Origin: Euryodendron excelsum
Taxonomy: Eukaryota; Streptophyta; Magnoliopsida; Ericales; Pentaphylacaceae
Length of the DNA: 64,000 nt
Reading direction: 5' to 3'
Assembly (NCBI GenBank): GCA_033060915.1
Contig: CM065383.1
Coordinates: 14,140,501 to 14,204,500 of the forward strand
In this document: piece by piece, positions 35,708 to 49,700 of the stretch
How the letters are laid out: every line of letters starts with the position of its first letter
How positions within the stretch are numbered: the stretch's first letter is position 1
The notes under the pieces: model-generated
What the model was told of the DNA's origin: nothing
Seen by the model: only the letters and a program-made list of their open reading frames with translations
The model's database searches: none
Position numbers and translations under genes: made by a program

Positions 35708-38700
35708 TCAATGGTTCTTAACATCTTGAAGAACCTCATGCGCGGCATTACGTCCTGGAGCACCCATCACGCCGCCCCCAGGATGGGCTCCACTCCCGCA
35801 TAAATAGAGTCCTTGCACTGGGGTCCTGTAATTTGACCTGCGTTTGAACATTAAGAAAAATTTGTTGCTCCACAAACACAATAGGCAATCAACTACCAGA
35901 GGAGGAGACAAAAAAAGACGCACTTGAGAGGCTAAAGCTCAGACAACATCCAAAAAAACAAAGCTAGCTAAAGCAGAAAAATCACGGGCAATTTTTATGG
36001 AGAGGATGTAAATGTTGTGAGAATTACCATCCTTTAAGAGGTCGCATTACAAAAAGAGAATCTAATCCCATAGCGCCATGAAATATATTCCCTCCTGCCA
36101 AAAATCATTCAAGAATATGCAATTAGTGAAATGAAGGATGAACGCATCAGTTAGTAACCAGGGTTGAGCATCACAAGGCTGCTACAGCAAGTTGGTAATT
36201 CTCCCTCTGAACTTTCTATTTCGATTCCCAAAACTGTAACCCATGACACTTGGCAGGGTGACTCCATTTATTGTAAGGAAAACTTGAGCAACTTCCAATC
36301 TTTCATTTTCAAAATGGAAAATAAAAATAAAAAATGCAAGTACTCACAAAAGAAACTTACAAATTGGGAATGGGTTAAAAGAATTGAAACCCGAAATTCA
36401 TGATGAATATAAGAATGTGCTTATCATGATTAAGTAACATGTGGTTCCAATTATACCAAGACAAATAGTCTCTCTATGAGAATAAACTCCTCCCGAATAG
36501 GCTTGCAACGGTTTGGCTTCTCACCAGCTATTTGCTAGCCAGTCTACTCTCAGGTGAGCACAGACTTTCACCAAGTAGGCCCCAAATAAGCATAAAAAGG
36601 TAGGATTGATGATAAAACTAACAAGTTCCCGACATTTTCCCACATTGATAAGGCAGGATCTTGGTGCTCCCTGGATTGAAGTGCCAGCTCAACCAACAGC
36701 AGAGGATCATGACCTGAGTTCTTAATACACCTTTTCCACCTTGTCTGACAAGCCTAAATAATTATCTGGCTGAAAATAAACCTATGCCCAGATCCCATTT
36801 ACCATTTTAATTTGTTTCTTGAGGATAAGTGTTCAGTCACATTCATGATGCAAACATATGCAGCTATGGACTAGACATACCTGTCAAACCAATTAACCTT
36901 TCAAGGTCAGGTGGAGCCAACATATCATAGCTAATAATTGATGAGCTGAAGCCTGGGGCATACTCATCGATCAAGGTAAAACATCTTTGCGCAAAGGACT
37001 CCTATAGAAATGTTCATCCGTTAATTTTCTAAGGATTTGTACTCAAAATCCAAAATTTAGTTCCCTGCATGACTTATCCAAAAAAAAAAGTGTTCCCTGC
37101 ATAACTATTGTGACTAATATTAATTTCTTAGGCAACTAAGGTAGCTCCAAAAGAAGGAAATGAAAATAGTAAAGAAAGAAAGAAAAAAAAAAGAAGAGGC
37201 CACATCTTGTCGACAATTTGGCATTATAAGCCAATAGAGAGAGAAGAGAACAAACTGTGAAATCAATCTTAATGCTTCACAAGCTACTTAAGTTTGGAAA
37301 TAGAAAGGAGGTACTTCCCAAAATCCCACTCACTCTGTAGGCAGGATCTTCCCAGCTGCCTTCGGAGGGTTTATAGGGTGTGTATTGAATGAATAAGTTG
37401 ATCACATGCTTACCTGTTGAGAAATAACTAAATTACATTAATGTGATGCAGCAATCAATACTTAAAGGTCATGCTCATGACACTAACAGGTATAGCTTAA
37501 TGACTCGCATGAAGACTATTAAGAAAATAAAGGAAAAAAGAACAGTGTCTACAACTATAAGAACAAAGAGAGGGAGAACATCAACGAACAATGAACAAGC
37601 AGAAATGAGCTTAGAATGGAAAGATTTATGATTTACGAAGTCCAATTTGAAAATAAGTGGCCTTGGATCATTTACATAGAAGAAGCCATCTAGATTCCTG
37701 AGGAGTACGACCTGCAAAGACACGAGGGTTATGCCTTCCAAAGTCTAGGAAAGTTGAAGCAACTTCAACTGGCTACGACTCAATCCTATTGTCTGCAGTA
37801 ACTAAAGAAGGAAAAACAGCTAAATGAATCCCAAACAACATTGAAATCAAGACTCTCGCAAGATTCTCACCCTTGATTCCCAACCAATTTTAGTCACTTT
37901 GTTCAGCATTAGAGGATGCAACATTGGACTTCCACAACTCATATTTGGTTCAACTTTCTGAACATAAAGACTGGAGTTTGCTGTCATTTTCATGGTTTAT
38001 GGTTCCACTTTCTGGTAAAGTACTATGCAGGAATACTAGAGGGTAGAAGATGCAACCTAATAATTATACCAACGTGCCATGAGAAGTAAACTGTCAGAAA
38101 TATGTGAGGAGAGAAATTTTAAGTACCAGGTGGAGAGATAGTCTTGTCCAGAACAGAAGGAATTGTCATCTCAATAATAGGTCTTCGTGATGGAAAGCCA
38201 TTTACAGCATCTTGACAGGCTGAGTCAATCTCCTCCATACTGAAGCAAGTTAAAAACAATATATGAGAATGCATAAGGTTACCTTTAGATTTCTTCCATC
38301 GCAAATACAGTTTTGGGTATTGACATGAGATCCAAGAGTATGGGAACTTTTTACATCCAGGACAAGTGAGATCATTCAACAATTGGAGGTTGGACTATAC
38401 CATCAATTCTTATTGCTGAACAGTTTGAAAATTTGTTGATGATAGTTTGAAACCATTAACTGATAACACAAGCTGGTAAGGTAGGATGGAATCTTGAGAG
38501 TGCAAACTGAAGAGCTCTATAAATCGAATCACCATGACTGCCACCAAAATCATACTGCTATCATCATGAACATCTAAGCCTCCGCCATAATAAAATTACC
38601 AGAAACTTAATCTGTCAATCTACTCGGCAAAGCCTCCCTTCATCAGGAGTCCGAATTCTATGATTAACACATGAAACTAATTTTACAAGTAGATGTCACA

Positions 38701-41700
38701 GCAAGAGGTTAAAAATTGTGATGCACATTGCACTACAGGTAATGCCACCATCATCTTAACTCTGTTTAGCCAGCTAAATCTCTGTCATGTCCTTCTCTCT
38801 AATAAGCGATGATGTTTTCTCCCTGTATTAAGTAGATGCAATGTCCTGATATACAGGTTTGGCTTGGAACCAATTCCATAGATCAACAAATTCACGCATT
38901 AAGCTGTTTTCATTCTGTTAGCTTTCCATGATATAACCAGCACAACATATGGATCTGGAAAGAAGAGAATATCACATATCACATACCTAATTAAAAGCGT
39001 ACCTCTCAGAACCAATGTGGATGGTACCCATATGCTGAGGACCAGCATCAGGATGACCCAAGTTGCAACACTGAAAGTGAGGCAAGCTTTCAACAGCTAA
39101 GTTTATTTTAGTAGTCCCCTGTTCCAGTACAACTCAGGTTAATTTAAATATGCTCTTATATCATCAACTAACCTAAACATGAAATATTATTCATTTGACT
39201 TTTTCGGTCAATAATATGTCAATCATTCATCTTCTTTTTTTCCTTTCTAAGCATCAATCATTCATCTTGACCAGCAGAAGTTTGTCTTTTTTCAACTTTG
39301 TTCACTTTTCAATCTTCAATTAAAATTGTACACTATATAGATACACAAAAATGAAAATGTCTTTCTTTTTGTGATATTGAAGAGTTGTGGTGTTTTCAAA
39401 CTAGTCAGATTGCTTTAAGGAATTTCAATTGAAAATCAGAAAGTTTTTGAAACTACCTATGGGTTCCACTTTGATTTCTCAAAAAGTTCGAAATGCTCTA
39501 TAACTTCAGTGAAACAGCAACCCATTGCATGGAATGCTGTTGCCCCTGGATGTCATTGCAGTACTTAAGAAGCTTTGGAAACCTCAGTCTCAACACTATA
39601 TCCCCAAGAATTCAAGTAAATTATTAACATTTTAATGAATGCTAGCTTCTTTACACTGGAATGATCTAGTGTCCTACTTATCTCATTCTTTTGCTGTATC
39701 TATCATATTCCCTCATCTTCAAGTCAATGAATCAATGATGTGACTTTAATGCAGACAGAAAAAAGCAAATGGTTTGACTAAGAGGTTCAGAATGATTAAA
39801 ACGGTATTAAGACAATTTGAATAAACATCTGCGAAAAATAATGCAACATCTCATCCAAGTTGCAGTTGCAAAAAAATAACAGTAATGTACACCTGTTCCT
39901 CCAATCAATTAAATCAACACATCATATGTGTCCCAAATCTAAGGATTTGCATGTTATGGTTATTACAAACATTCATCAATTGAGAATATTACAAATGAAG
40001 CTGTAAATGTAGATTCAAGAGACCCAAATATCCTGCAATGGTCCAGGTATAGTAGTTTTACTGATAAAAAAGAAAGTATAAACAACCACCTAATAACAGA
40101 AGTATCCAGTAATCTATAAAGAAACTTACAGAGCTATAATCCAAATGCTTAATGCCATGGAGAAAATCATCAGGAAGAACATTTTCAGGTACTAATTCCT
40201 GTATTAATAAAGCGTAAGAAATCCAATTAAAACAGAAAATTGACAGTTTTGTAGCAAATCTTGCATTTACTTCCACAAGTCGAGAAGAGTTGTTGTGAAT
40301 ATTACCATAAAAGTTTTGTAAGGTGTTGCATTTGACAAAACAACTGAAGAATGCACCTTTGTCCCATCAGCCAGTATAACCTAAACGATTCCAGCCATGT
40401 CCCTAATATCTAAATTACTTTTTGCCAAGCTCGAAAACCCATTTGACTGAAGAAACCCAGATAGTGAAACTAACCCCATTTACAGCACCAGAGTCCTCAA
40501 TAACCAATCTTGAAACCTAAACGACAAAAGACATGCTCACAGGTAGAAAAATATTAGTTTAGACATGACTAAACTAGCAAAAAACTAAAAGATCAAAAAA
40601 AAAAAAAATTCAGTGGAAGAGGTATGAGAACCAAAGATGTATGTTTCCTAGGTTATTTATTTCATTGGGATCCATGAAAATGATTGATTAGAAGAACTAT
40701 ATTTCTATCAAATTATAAAGCAAAGAGCATTTCAGACAAATACTTTGCACAAGAAATTTCAAAGAACAAAGAACAAGTACCAGCATAAACAAAATAGTTT
40801 ACCGGAGTTGCATATGGATCACAAGATTAATGACTACGGAAACTACAGAAAGATGATGCCAAAAGGTAAACTAAAACCAAACATGGACAAAAGTGAGGGA
40901 AGAGTCAAAAACAACTTTATCTAAAACATTGTATTTTATTTTCAATTAGTCTTTATACTAAAACGTTTGCTATAAATATAAAAAAGAAGGAACAGAATCA
41001 AATGGTTGGAAAGAAATACAGAAGCCACAAAAGGTTCTTGAATGACCCCTATGTTACCCATCATCATGCTAACTCCTGCTAGTAACTTCCATATACCAGC
41101 AAAATTGTATCAATATTGGTGGCCAAATCCAGTATTCTAGCTGAAGCCTGAATGACATCATACCATGCTCCTTTCCCAGAAATTACAGTTAGTCAATCCC
41201 TACTACGGTTTTTTTTAATGCAATTCCTTCTATCACATGGAGGTATCGGATCTTGTTAATCCAAGTTATAGTCAGAAAGCAAGTGGCAAGAAGAACCTTT
41301 GTCAAACCTCCCTTCCCAATTAGAAGATCATAAAGTGATCACTTTTTTTTTTTTAGGTTGCAGTGATCACTGATAGACAGCGAAAATTCCACTCTCTCTA
41401 GCTGCCTCATTCTACCAGGAACTAATTGGAGTAAGCCACAACACCCTGGCATACCCAACTTGGTCATCGAATGAATTTTCATAGAAATTCTTTCAGCCAA
41501 AAGGGAAGAAGAGCCCACTAAACGGTCAAATCCTCAATTGCAAATTGCTCGATCATATGGCAGTACTTAATTAGACAGCAAACTCCACAATCTCTAGCTC
41601 TCCCACTCTAGGAGGAAGTGATTGGATCAAGTCACTGCACTCTGGTGCACCTAAATCATAAGTCCTGTTATGCAAATAAACATGCTTACACTGAGATGTA

Positions 41701-44700
41701 GACTTTTGTCCATTTCTACCCATTTGAGGATCTCTCCCCGAACAAAAAACTCCTCGACATAATGCTTCCAGTATTTAAAACAGCTTTCATTAACTTCTCA
41801 ACAAAATTTTTACAATTAACGTGAAGTGAATACTTCGCAAAGAGGGATTCATGATATGAAGCCTAAGAAAGAGTAATTACAATCAAGTATACCTCTGCCC
41901 CGGTCACAATATGAGCCCCAGCTTCCCTAGCAGCTTCACTAATAGCCATTGATACTGAACCCATACCACCTTCGACATACCTACAAATTATGTCAATCAC
42001 AAGTATACATGTCATCTATGCTAGAGCATATAACATGATTATCAATCCTATTAATGCTATCTGAGCCATACGTTATCAGTGACAAATATTAACTTTTCAA
42101 GAAAATCTTTAATTTTCTCGTCAAAGAGAACATGTTGAATTCTGCATCACATAAATGAAATCAGTAGCTCAAGGCACCCAAATAAAGAACTCAAAATACT
42201 ACTCCAACTATAATATATGCATATTTACGTATATGAGAGTGTGTGTGTGTGTGTGTGTGTGTGTTTGGAGAGAGAAAAACAGAGAGCACCAAAGCAATGC
42301 GCAAGAAAACGTTGGGAACATTGAGATTTCTATTTGTGATATATTGTAGAATATATGTTCATGTGCCATTGGAAAACAAATGTAAATACAAGGGGAAGAC
42401 CAATAAAGTCCATTAAAGAGATTTTCTAGCCTCTTGGATTCTGTATAATTACAATATAAACATCCTCTAAATAAGTCTGCGATTAAGATACGCACGACCA
42501 AATACCACGTTCGCCATTAGTTTCTCCCATCACGTGATGTAATAGCACATATCCACTCCCAGGTGTATTGACACTTCCCTACAGAGCAAAATGAGGAGAA
42601 AAACTAGCTTATTAATATATATAAGTCTGCAGAATGTGTCTAACATTAATCAAAGACCCACAGACCCACTCAAGAATATATACAATTAAATTTTAGACTA
42701 GGAAGAATTCTTTGCATGTATGTTGGCCACAGCGCTTATGATGAAGATAAGAACAAGCAGTGCTATTTAATGTGTCTTCATGACTTGGAAGTAAAGACAT
42801 AAATTTAATGGCATAGCTTCTCAAAAATCTTTAAAAGCCAGTATATTATGCACTGGGTTCAAGGCACTAGGTCACTCGTAAAGATATTCATATTATCAAT
42901 TCTTGTGGATAATAATTTTCAATATATACCCAACCAAACAGCCTTTTGCGGTACACCAAGTCCATCTCACACCATTGAATCCTTGAATTGTTTCCTGTTT
43001 ACACTCACCCAAGTTACATAACAGACTACCAGAAGTTCTATAAAACATATAAGCAAACAGAAAGGCACACAATCATAGCATCAAATCTTCTTCTTTTTCA
43101 AACAAATGCAATCTTTCATCTCTGTGCAGAGTGTGTAGGTGAGTGCATGGGCAGAATGTGTGGGTGAGTGCATGCGCATGTGTGTGCGTGTGCGAGAGAG
43201 AGAGAGAGAGAGAGATTTCACAAAAGGAAAATGAAACACAGGTAGAAGTCATACATTACAACAATGGTCTCACTAATTACAAAAGTTCCAAAATAATACC
43301 AGCATTTTCAATGTGGTTTAGGCCTTGAACTAGCTATTAACCATGACGAACCACTTGGGCCACATTCCAAAAGTGGAAGCTCTTCAGGGACAGAATTGGG
43401 GCAGGGTTTATTAACTAAGAAAGAGTAGATGCAAAGTTTTGGCATCCAATAACTGGCACAGATGGTCAGATTTTTGGTCTTTCCATAGGTTGACACACTT
43501 ATGACCTTTGTAAAAAATGCCACCTCACTTGATGAAATGAATAATTTTTTTCATCACATGTTCAATTCCAACATAACATCACCCCTAAGAACCCTCAAAC
43601 CTTGCACAAAAAATGTCTTTGTGTACATTTTGTTCAAGTCGTTCCTTCATCGTTGAAAAGAAATGAAAAGGTGAAAAAAGTTGAATTTTTGTCTTACTCG
43701 TAATCATTTTGTTAGTTAGACAAGCGATAGTATAGAAAAGAAGATAGAAAGAGCAAACAAAGAACTGCTAAAAAAAAACACCAACCAGCAATCCTGTGGA
43801 TTTCACTGGCATGGGAAGCAAATCAAAGGAGGTCAAATGATAGAAACAAGCAAGGCTTGTGAGTTTTGCGTTTTAAAAAAGAAAGAACTCAGACAAGCAC
43901 AACCAGAAGTGCTGCTTCAATAAGTTGCCACCTCTCCTAGAAAATGTGTCACCACTTGATATTCGTGCCACAAAAACTCCCATGAGATATAGGTGAATTC
44001 CTTAACAACTCACATGCACAAAAGATAAAGCAGTACCGTGCACACGCCTACCAGTACGCTTGCACAAACGCACACCTTAAACCAGTGCATTTGCCAGAGT
44101 ATAGGTAAGATTCTTACCATGGTTCCTATCACTGCATCCGTAGCGAGGGTTGCCTTTAGAACATTGCTCTGTAGATATCCAAGTTAGTGACAGAAAATCA
44201 GCAAGCTGATGAAACCAAAACTCCAGTATTTGAGACCACAAGTGGGTCTGTAAACACTAAGCAGAAAGAAGTAGGGGGGGAAGGAAGGAGGTGGTCTGAT
44301 ACTCCTTTAAAGATTTACAATCAACTCTGCAAAGAACATTCAAACAACATTGCAGGAAACAGCTTCAAATTAGTTGGGTATCAGAAAATTAGTGAGTGAA
44401 AGTAGAATAATATAAACAGCCTTTGGATTTTTTAACTCCCTATATATGTAGGACAGCTTAACTTATTCATTACCACCATGCTGAACATTGTCAGCGCAAC
44501 GTGGTGGCAGAACTTCTTTTTTGGGTAAGTAACGAGGTGCCAGAACTTGTTCAGACACCAGCTTGGACACTTAAAATAGGTAAGTTACTTATGTAACAGA
44601 TTAGAAAATATTCCAACCATATCATTTCATCATGAGACCTATTACCCATACATCTACAAACACATAGGTGATGAAGACACACCCTCTGTATCTATGCATA

Positions 44701-47700
44701 TACACAAATATCTATGTAGGTCTACCTATATTATGTTGTTATACCTGTGTGTGTGTAACCAGGATTTATACAAGCATAACAACATCAGATACGTGTACCT
44801 GTGTTGTCCATGTTGGAGCAACACACAGTTCCATGTCCACCCAAAAAAAAAAAAGGAGACAAAAGGCCTAATATCAGGAGGGATGAAAGAATGCCATAGA
44901 AAGTGCTTTGGTAAATAAACTAGAAAAATTGAAACCGGTCATCATTATCTGTTGCAAATTCGATATGCATGAATGTACTCAGGCAGCCCTAGTTCCAAAT
45001 CTCAGCAAGTCCATTTTATATTTCCATTTTATCTAGTCTTTCTCTGTACCTTGATGGTTAAAAAGGTTTAATCATGACTAAGCAAACAATGACTGCACAA
45101 ATGAGAACAAGACTAATATTGATGTGGTTGTCGCAGTGAGAACAATGAGATTGCATATGACTTCAGAAAACTCTGCAAAGCTAAAAAAAGAGGAAATTTA
45201 TAATAATATAGGTTTAGACACAATTTGGATGGTTTAAAAAGGCTTTGTTCAATTGAAATATAATCAGAAAATGAAAAGAACAAGATACAGGAGGGTACCA
45301 ATCAAAACAAATAATGAAATAAAGAAAAAGGAAAGGAAAGAAATAATGAGTAGTCATTAGGTTAAATTTTACGCCTTCAAGGAACAGAAAAATATCAACG
45401 CAAATCCCAAAGTTAACAACTTTCAAAAAAAATTTGGAACAAGATGGAACGAAGTTCTATGGAAAAACAAACTTGCACCGACAGATAGTAATAAAATAAA
45501 CTTTACCTTTTTGTCACATATTACAATGGAATAATGTTGAAAATCTGAATACAAAAATGCATTCTCGAATATAGTAGTCCAGAAAGTCAAAGAACATATA
45601 ACAAAAACATTTCAATTAGGCAACAACCTCAAACCAGTTATTCAAAACCTTCGATGCTGGGGATAACAAAAGGTCCATGAAGTCCCTGAGAAAATAATCA
45701 GCTCAAGTTAGAAAAATGATTAAATTACAAGTCACAAAAACATCACTAAATGAACCCAACTAACATAGATACCCATATGAACCTCTTAGGCATCTATGGC
45801 CTAGCAACTATGGACTTGACTAATGTAGTCATCTATATACAGTCATACTGTTTTTGGTTCGTGGTCACAGACCAGCATATCAACATTAATGGATGCAACT
45901 GTGGGTTAGGAAAAGAATCCTTACACCATTTCTTTTTGCCCCAAGGAGATAGCCTGCCGCAGACAGTGAGCCCAAAAGGTTGATTTTTGTAGCTTATTCT
46001 TCATCTGGGCACTAAACGATGGAGCTCCTTGCAACGTTTCTGGAGTAGGCGAATCCAGAAGTGGATCCATGAACTCACAAAATTTCTCTAGTTGATTCTC
46101 ATATCTGCATACTTAAACACAATAGAAAAAGATAAATGATTAGAAAACATCCTTCAAACTGATGAAATTACTTGAGCTGGAAAATAAACTAGTCGGTAAT
46201 ATCAAGACAATTCCTATCCAAGTTCTATTACATCCTACGTCTAAAACAAATCATGCATTGGCATCCACATATCAGTCGAATACCCTGTCTGCAGAAACTT
46301 AAAAGAGTAGGCAAATCTTGCCGTGCAGTGCCTGTGTGTCACGAGCTGCCTTTCAAGGCCGGACCCATGCCCTCATTTTCCAGCCTCGTGTCAACTCTGT
46401 TATGTCTGTACATATTGTATAGAGTGTAGGAATGTAAGTTTGGAGTCGGATGCACGCGTAGATTTTTCCATGTCAAGGTGTGCGGCATCCAAGTTAGTTG
46501 TGTCCTAACCCTATCGAGGAGAGGTGTTGTAATTTTTCCGAAGGGATAGAAAATTAGTTTAGGGTCATATATAAATGTATATAAAAGGGTTTTGTCGAAT
46601 TCCTTGTAAATATTTTTGTAGACCCATTATGACTCCTCAAGGGGGTGTAATGTTTACTTGTATCAGTTTAAAAATGGCTCAAAAAGCATATATAGGGGAG
46701 GATAGTAAGGTGAGTCCAAAGTCCCTAGTTGTTGGTTGTTGGCAAACTAAACTCCCCACCTAATTGTAGTCTGGAATTGTTTTATATATGCAATAAAAGT
46801 GATCTTATTGCTTGCAAATTGTGTGCCCATTGCCTTCGTTGTTGCTTTAAACGTTCTTAGCTTGTTGCTTCCAAATTGCTTACTTGTGCACCTTCGGGTG
46901 TGTGTGTTGGCTTTCATTTGCGAGGTGCCCATTTGGCTGACTTGTCTGGTGCCGCCCACGACAAGTGCTACACGGCCTAGTCCACTTGAAAGTGTTGGAC
47001 TGTGACACTGTGGGAGTCAATATTTCTCGCGTTCTTACATTTGGTGAGATTTTAATTCTTCTCTCATAGGGTCCCATGACCATGACCCCTCTCTATACTA
47101 ACAATTAACTGATCCAAATCCTTCTTGTTGGTGAACCAAAAAAATTGTAACTATGTAGAAGTGAATTCATTCCATCTTACTATTCTTTGAGCAAACAGTG
47201 AGAATGCACTGCACTGGGTATTCTTGAACATAAAGAGTGACATTTATATATATATACACACACACACACATTATATATACTCTACAGGGGATTAGCAATA
47301 GAACCTTGGATAAGCCTCGGCGTCCCGTTTAGAGAACTTTGAAATCTCTGAGGTATTAAGGTCCTTATCAGGACCCAAAAGAAGATAGCGGCCGTCAAGA
47401 CAAGGCGTGAAAGATGAAGGACTCCTCTTCAGTAATTTCAATCCATGCCTCGATAACTCCAATTCCCTTTCATTTCAGTAGCATTACGGATAAAAATGTT
47501 AAGTATTGAAAACTTACGTAATCCAGAACTCAAAGACTTGTGATTATGTGAAAGTGAAACATCACCAATTAGAGATTGCAAAGAAAATAGAAAGGCGGTG
47601 TGGCACACACCTGACGATGGACGGACGGAGGAGGCTTTGGAGGTAGCTGCAGCGGGAGAACTTGAAGCCAGGGATGAGTTCTTCAGTGACGGCGGCACCG

Positions 47701-47867
47701 CCGATCAGGTGGCGCCGCTCGAGAACGGCGACGGACAGGCCGGAGCGGGCCAGATAGGCGGCGGCGGTGAGGCCGTTGTGGCCGCCGCCGATCACTAGCG
47801 CGTCCCATGTTTTCTCCTTCAGCGCGCGCGTCGAGGTCGCGCTGCTGCTGAAGTTCCTTCGCCACAT
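35708..47867 (-). CDS. PYROXD2: PYROXD2-like FAD-dependent oxidoreductase (phytoene-desaturase superfamily)
   Basis: Sixteen exons: 47867-47611, 47466-47305, 46104-45925, 45685-45628, 44168-44118, 42578-42496, 41980-41893, 40516-40475, 40380-40306, 40198-40130, 39118-39003, 38239-38127, 37413-37334, 37001-36881, 36094-36028, 35837-35708. They total 1,692 nt (563 aa plus stop) and stay in phase. The N-terminus [16 protein letters not shown] looks like a mitochondrial targeting peptide; human PYROXD2 is mitochondrial. A dinucleotide-binding fold follows: VIGGGHNG (25-32), with Glu50 ending strand beta2. Later segments are family-typical: [36 protein letters not shown] [10 protein letters not shown], and the C-terminal FAD-contact region [20 protein letters not shown]. 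The natural substrate is not established. The ATG chosen is the first in frame; the codon 12 nt upstream is GTG. Confidence 0.95.
42238..42264. repeat. (GT)n microsatellite
   Basis: About 13 GT units in intron 6 of the PYROXD2-like gene. Confidence 0.85.
43194..43215. repeat. (GA)n microsatellite
   Basis: About 11 GA units after a GTGTGCGTGTGC run, in intron 5 of the PYROXD2-like gene. Confidence 0.8.
46337..47040 (+). mobile_element. LTR-like segment in intron 2 of the PYROXD2-like gene
   Basis: This ~0.7-kb block differs in base composition from the surrounding AT-rich intron. It begins TGTCACGAGCTGCC and ends TTCTTACA (TG...CA), with a TATA-like TATATAAATG..TATAAAAGGG near 46568-46588 and an AATAAAAG signal near 46791. 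These are the parts of a retroelement LTR. No 5-bp target duplication, PBS or second LTR is clear, so a solo or truncated LTR is an inference and the ends are approximate. Confidence 0.4.
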
Positions 47868-48947
47868 CTCTCCCCTCACTTGGTGCTAAAGTGCGCGCTG
47901 TGTCAAAGGTTAATCATTGTGCTAGTCGTTTCACATAAAAGGAGGCTTTTCAGTGCAAAGGCCCGCCAAGCCGTACCTCTTGTTTGATTTCATTTTTTTT
48001 AATTAAATAAATAACATTTCTCTATTTTTTTTTTTTTTTTTTTTGGTAATCTCTCCCTTCTTTTTCTATTTTGGCTAGGCCAAAAAAATGAGAATAGCAA
48101 CTAGCGTAATAATCTCTTGGGCATAATTATAAAAATTTTCATCTATTTCAAAATGTTTAATTTGAAATATACTTACTAATTTGAAAAGGGTGAGTTCGTC
48201 ACCACAATCCTATCAACATACAAGCTACATTCAGTTCATTTTTTTCAGTATCTGTTGATACAACTACTATGAATAAGTTTGAATGAGATTATAAACTGAG
48301 CTGTTGAAACTAACTCAAATTTAAAGCCAACTCAAATAAATGACAATTAACCACAATCCATCAAAAAAAAAAAGTCTAGCCGAAAGGTATTGCCAACAGT
48401 TTTAGGCACTATTTCTTAACAAATTTTTTGCTATTTGATGAGTATCTCACTATAAAATTTAAATATTAGTGACTGAATAGTTGTTCGACATTAACGGTTA
48501 ATTTAAATTGAAACACTCTTTTTTTTTTTGTTTTATTCTATTTATTGAATGTATATATTTTGAGCATTATTTTAAAAACTATATATAGATCACATTATAG
48601 AGATTTTTCTTTTATTTTTTTATTGTTATATTTGTGGCATCCCCTTCTTATTCACCCAAATGGAATACAATTCCACTCTCCCAAAAAAAAAAAAAGTAAA
48701 AAAATGCTAATGCATTAGGAATTTATTTCTTTCCTTCCCACTTTATTTCTTGGTAAATAATATTTTATTCTAATTTCCTTTATGTTGTACTAAACGACTA
48801 AATTTCAAACCACCTCAATAGGAACATTTGCCAATGCAAATAAGCTAAGATTTTTGATCGCCTAAAACAGGAAAACTATATATCTGGTTGCCATGTCAAT
48901 CAAGATTTGCAGGGTATCAAGGTGGCAAGTAGTAAACACACACACAT

Positions 48948-48949
<2 letters not shown>

Positions 48950-48980
<31 letters not shown>
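48950..48980. repeat. (CT)n microsatellite
   Basis: About 15 CT units, preceded by ACACACACACATTA. Confidence 0.85.
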
Positions 48981-48983
<3 letters not shown>

Positions 48984-49053
48984 CTGGTGTTGTAGTGCAG
49001 CAACACTTTTAACTCATTCATTCCACTTTCTCAACGTAGTGTTTTCCGGTGGG

Positions 49054-49258
49054 CAGGGATGGAGCCAAAAACTTCACTAAGAGGGCTAAGATAAAAAAAA
49101 ATTTTAATTTTGATAGTTCAAGTTAAATTTTTAAAATTTTTGGGGTGCCAATACATTATATTTTTTATCATTAATACTCAAAACTTAAGGGATCTAAACA
49201 AAATTTTATTAAAGTAGGGGGGTCATAGCCCCCATAGTCTACACACAGCTCTATCCCT
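49054..49258. mobile_element. hAT-type MITE, about 205 bp
   Basis: The left end is CAGGGATGGAGCCA; the right end, reverse-complemented, is AGGGATAGAGCTG, so the termini are near-matching inverted repeats of hAT type. The flanks CCGGTGGG and CCGGGTGA may be a degraded 8-bp target duplication. The interior is AT-rich and noncoding. Confidence 0.6.
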
Positions 49259-49630
49259 CCGGGTGAGTGTACAAAATGACATAATTATACAGTATTTGTT
49301 TTTTGATACTCATATTTATTAGATTTTGTCACATGAAATATATATGTATATTTTAAAATTACTCAATTTGTAACCAGTGTTTTTGGGTATCAAGGCCTTG
49401 CAAATTCTCAACCTTTGGATAATAAACAAAAAAATTAACTATTGAATGAGAATCCTTGCAAAAACAAGAGTCGAATTCGAAGTGGTTTGGTGAAAAAGCA
49501 GTAACAAAAAATATGACCCGAAAATAAGTGTTTTGAAAATCAAACAAAAAAGAGCCACACGTCACATTTTAGAAGAGATGACTTAGGTGTGTTGATTGTA
49601 TTAATAAAAGAAGCTACACAAGCTAAAAAT

Positions 49631-49700
49631 GGTCCGATAGTCTAGTAGTCAGGACTTGGTCTCTAAATCCAGTAACCCGAGTTCAAATCTCGGTGGGACC
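49631..49700 (+). tRNA. tRNA-Gln-like sequence with CTA anticodon, probably a pseudogene
   Basis: The 3' half (CCGAG TTCAAAT CTCGG, then TGGGACC) equals the T-arm and acceptor strand of plant nuclear tRNA-Gln. The D-stem AGTC/GACT pairs fully and the acceptor GGTCCGA/TGGGACC pairs except at one G-G. Aligned to tRNA-Gln the anticodon loop reads CTCTAAA, so the anticodon is CTA, which would read the UAG stop. The anticodon stem is weak (a T-T mismatch and a T-G pair) and one nucleotide is missing just before it. A TTTTTT run at 49708-49713 could end Pol III transcription. The defects favour a decaying copy or a tRNA-derived repeat over a working suppressor tRNA. Confidence 0.6.

Noticed and set aside
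45925..45927. Donor directly after ATG at 45927 in PYROXD2 exon 3
   Set aside because: A GT at 45926 exists, but using it shifts the frame of exon 4; GTAAGG beginning at 45924 keeps MVDFMDLLL.
47868..47879. GTG start 12 nt upstream for the PYROXD2-like protein
   Set aside because: The codon is GTG, and ATG at 47867-47865 gives a normal targeting peptide.
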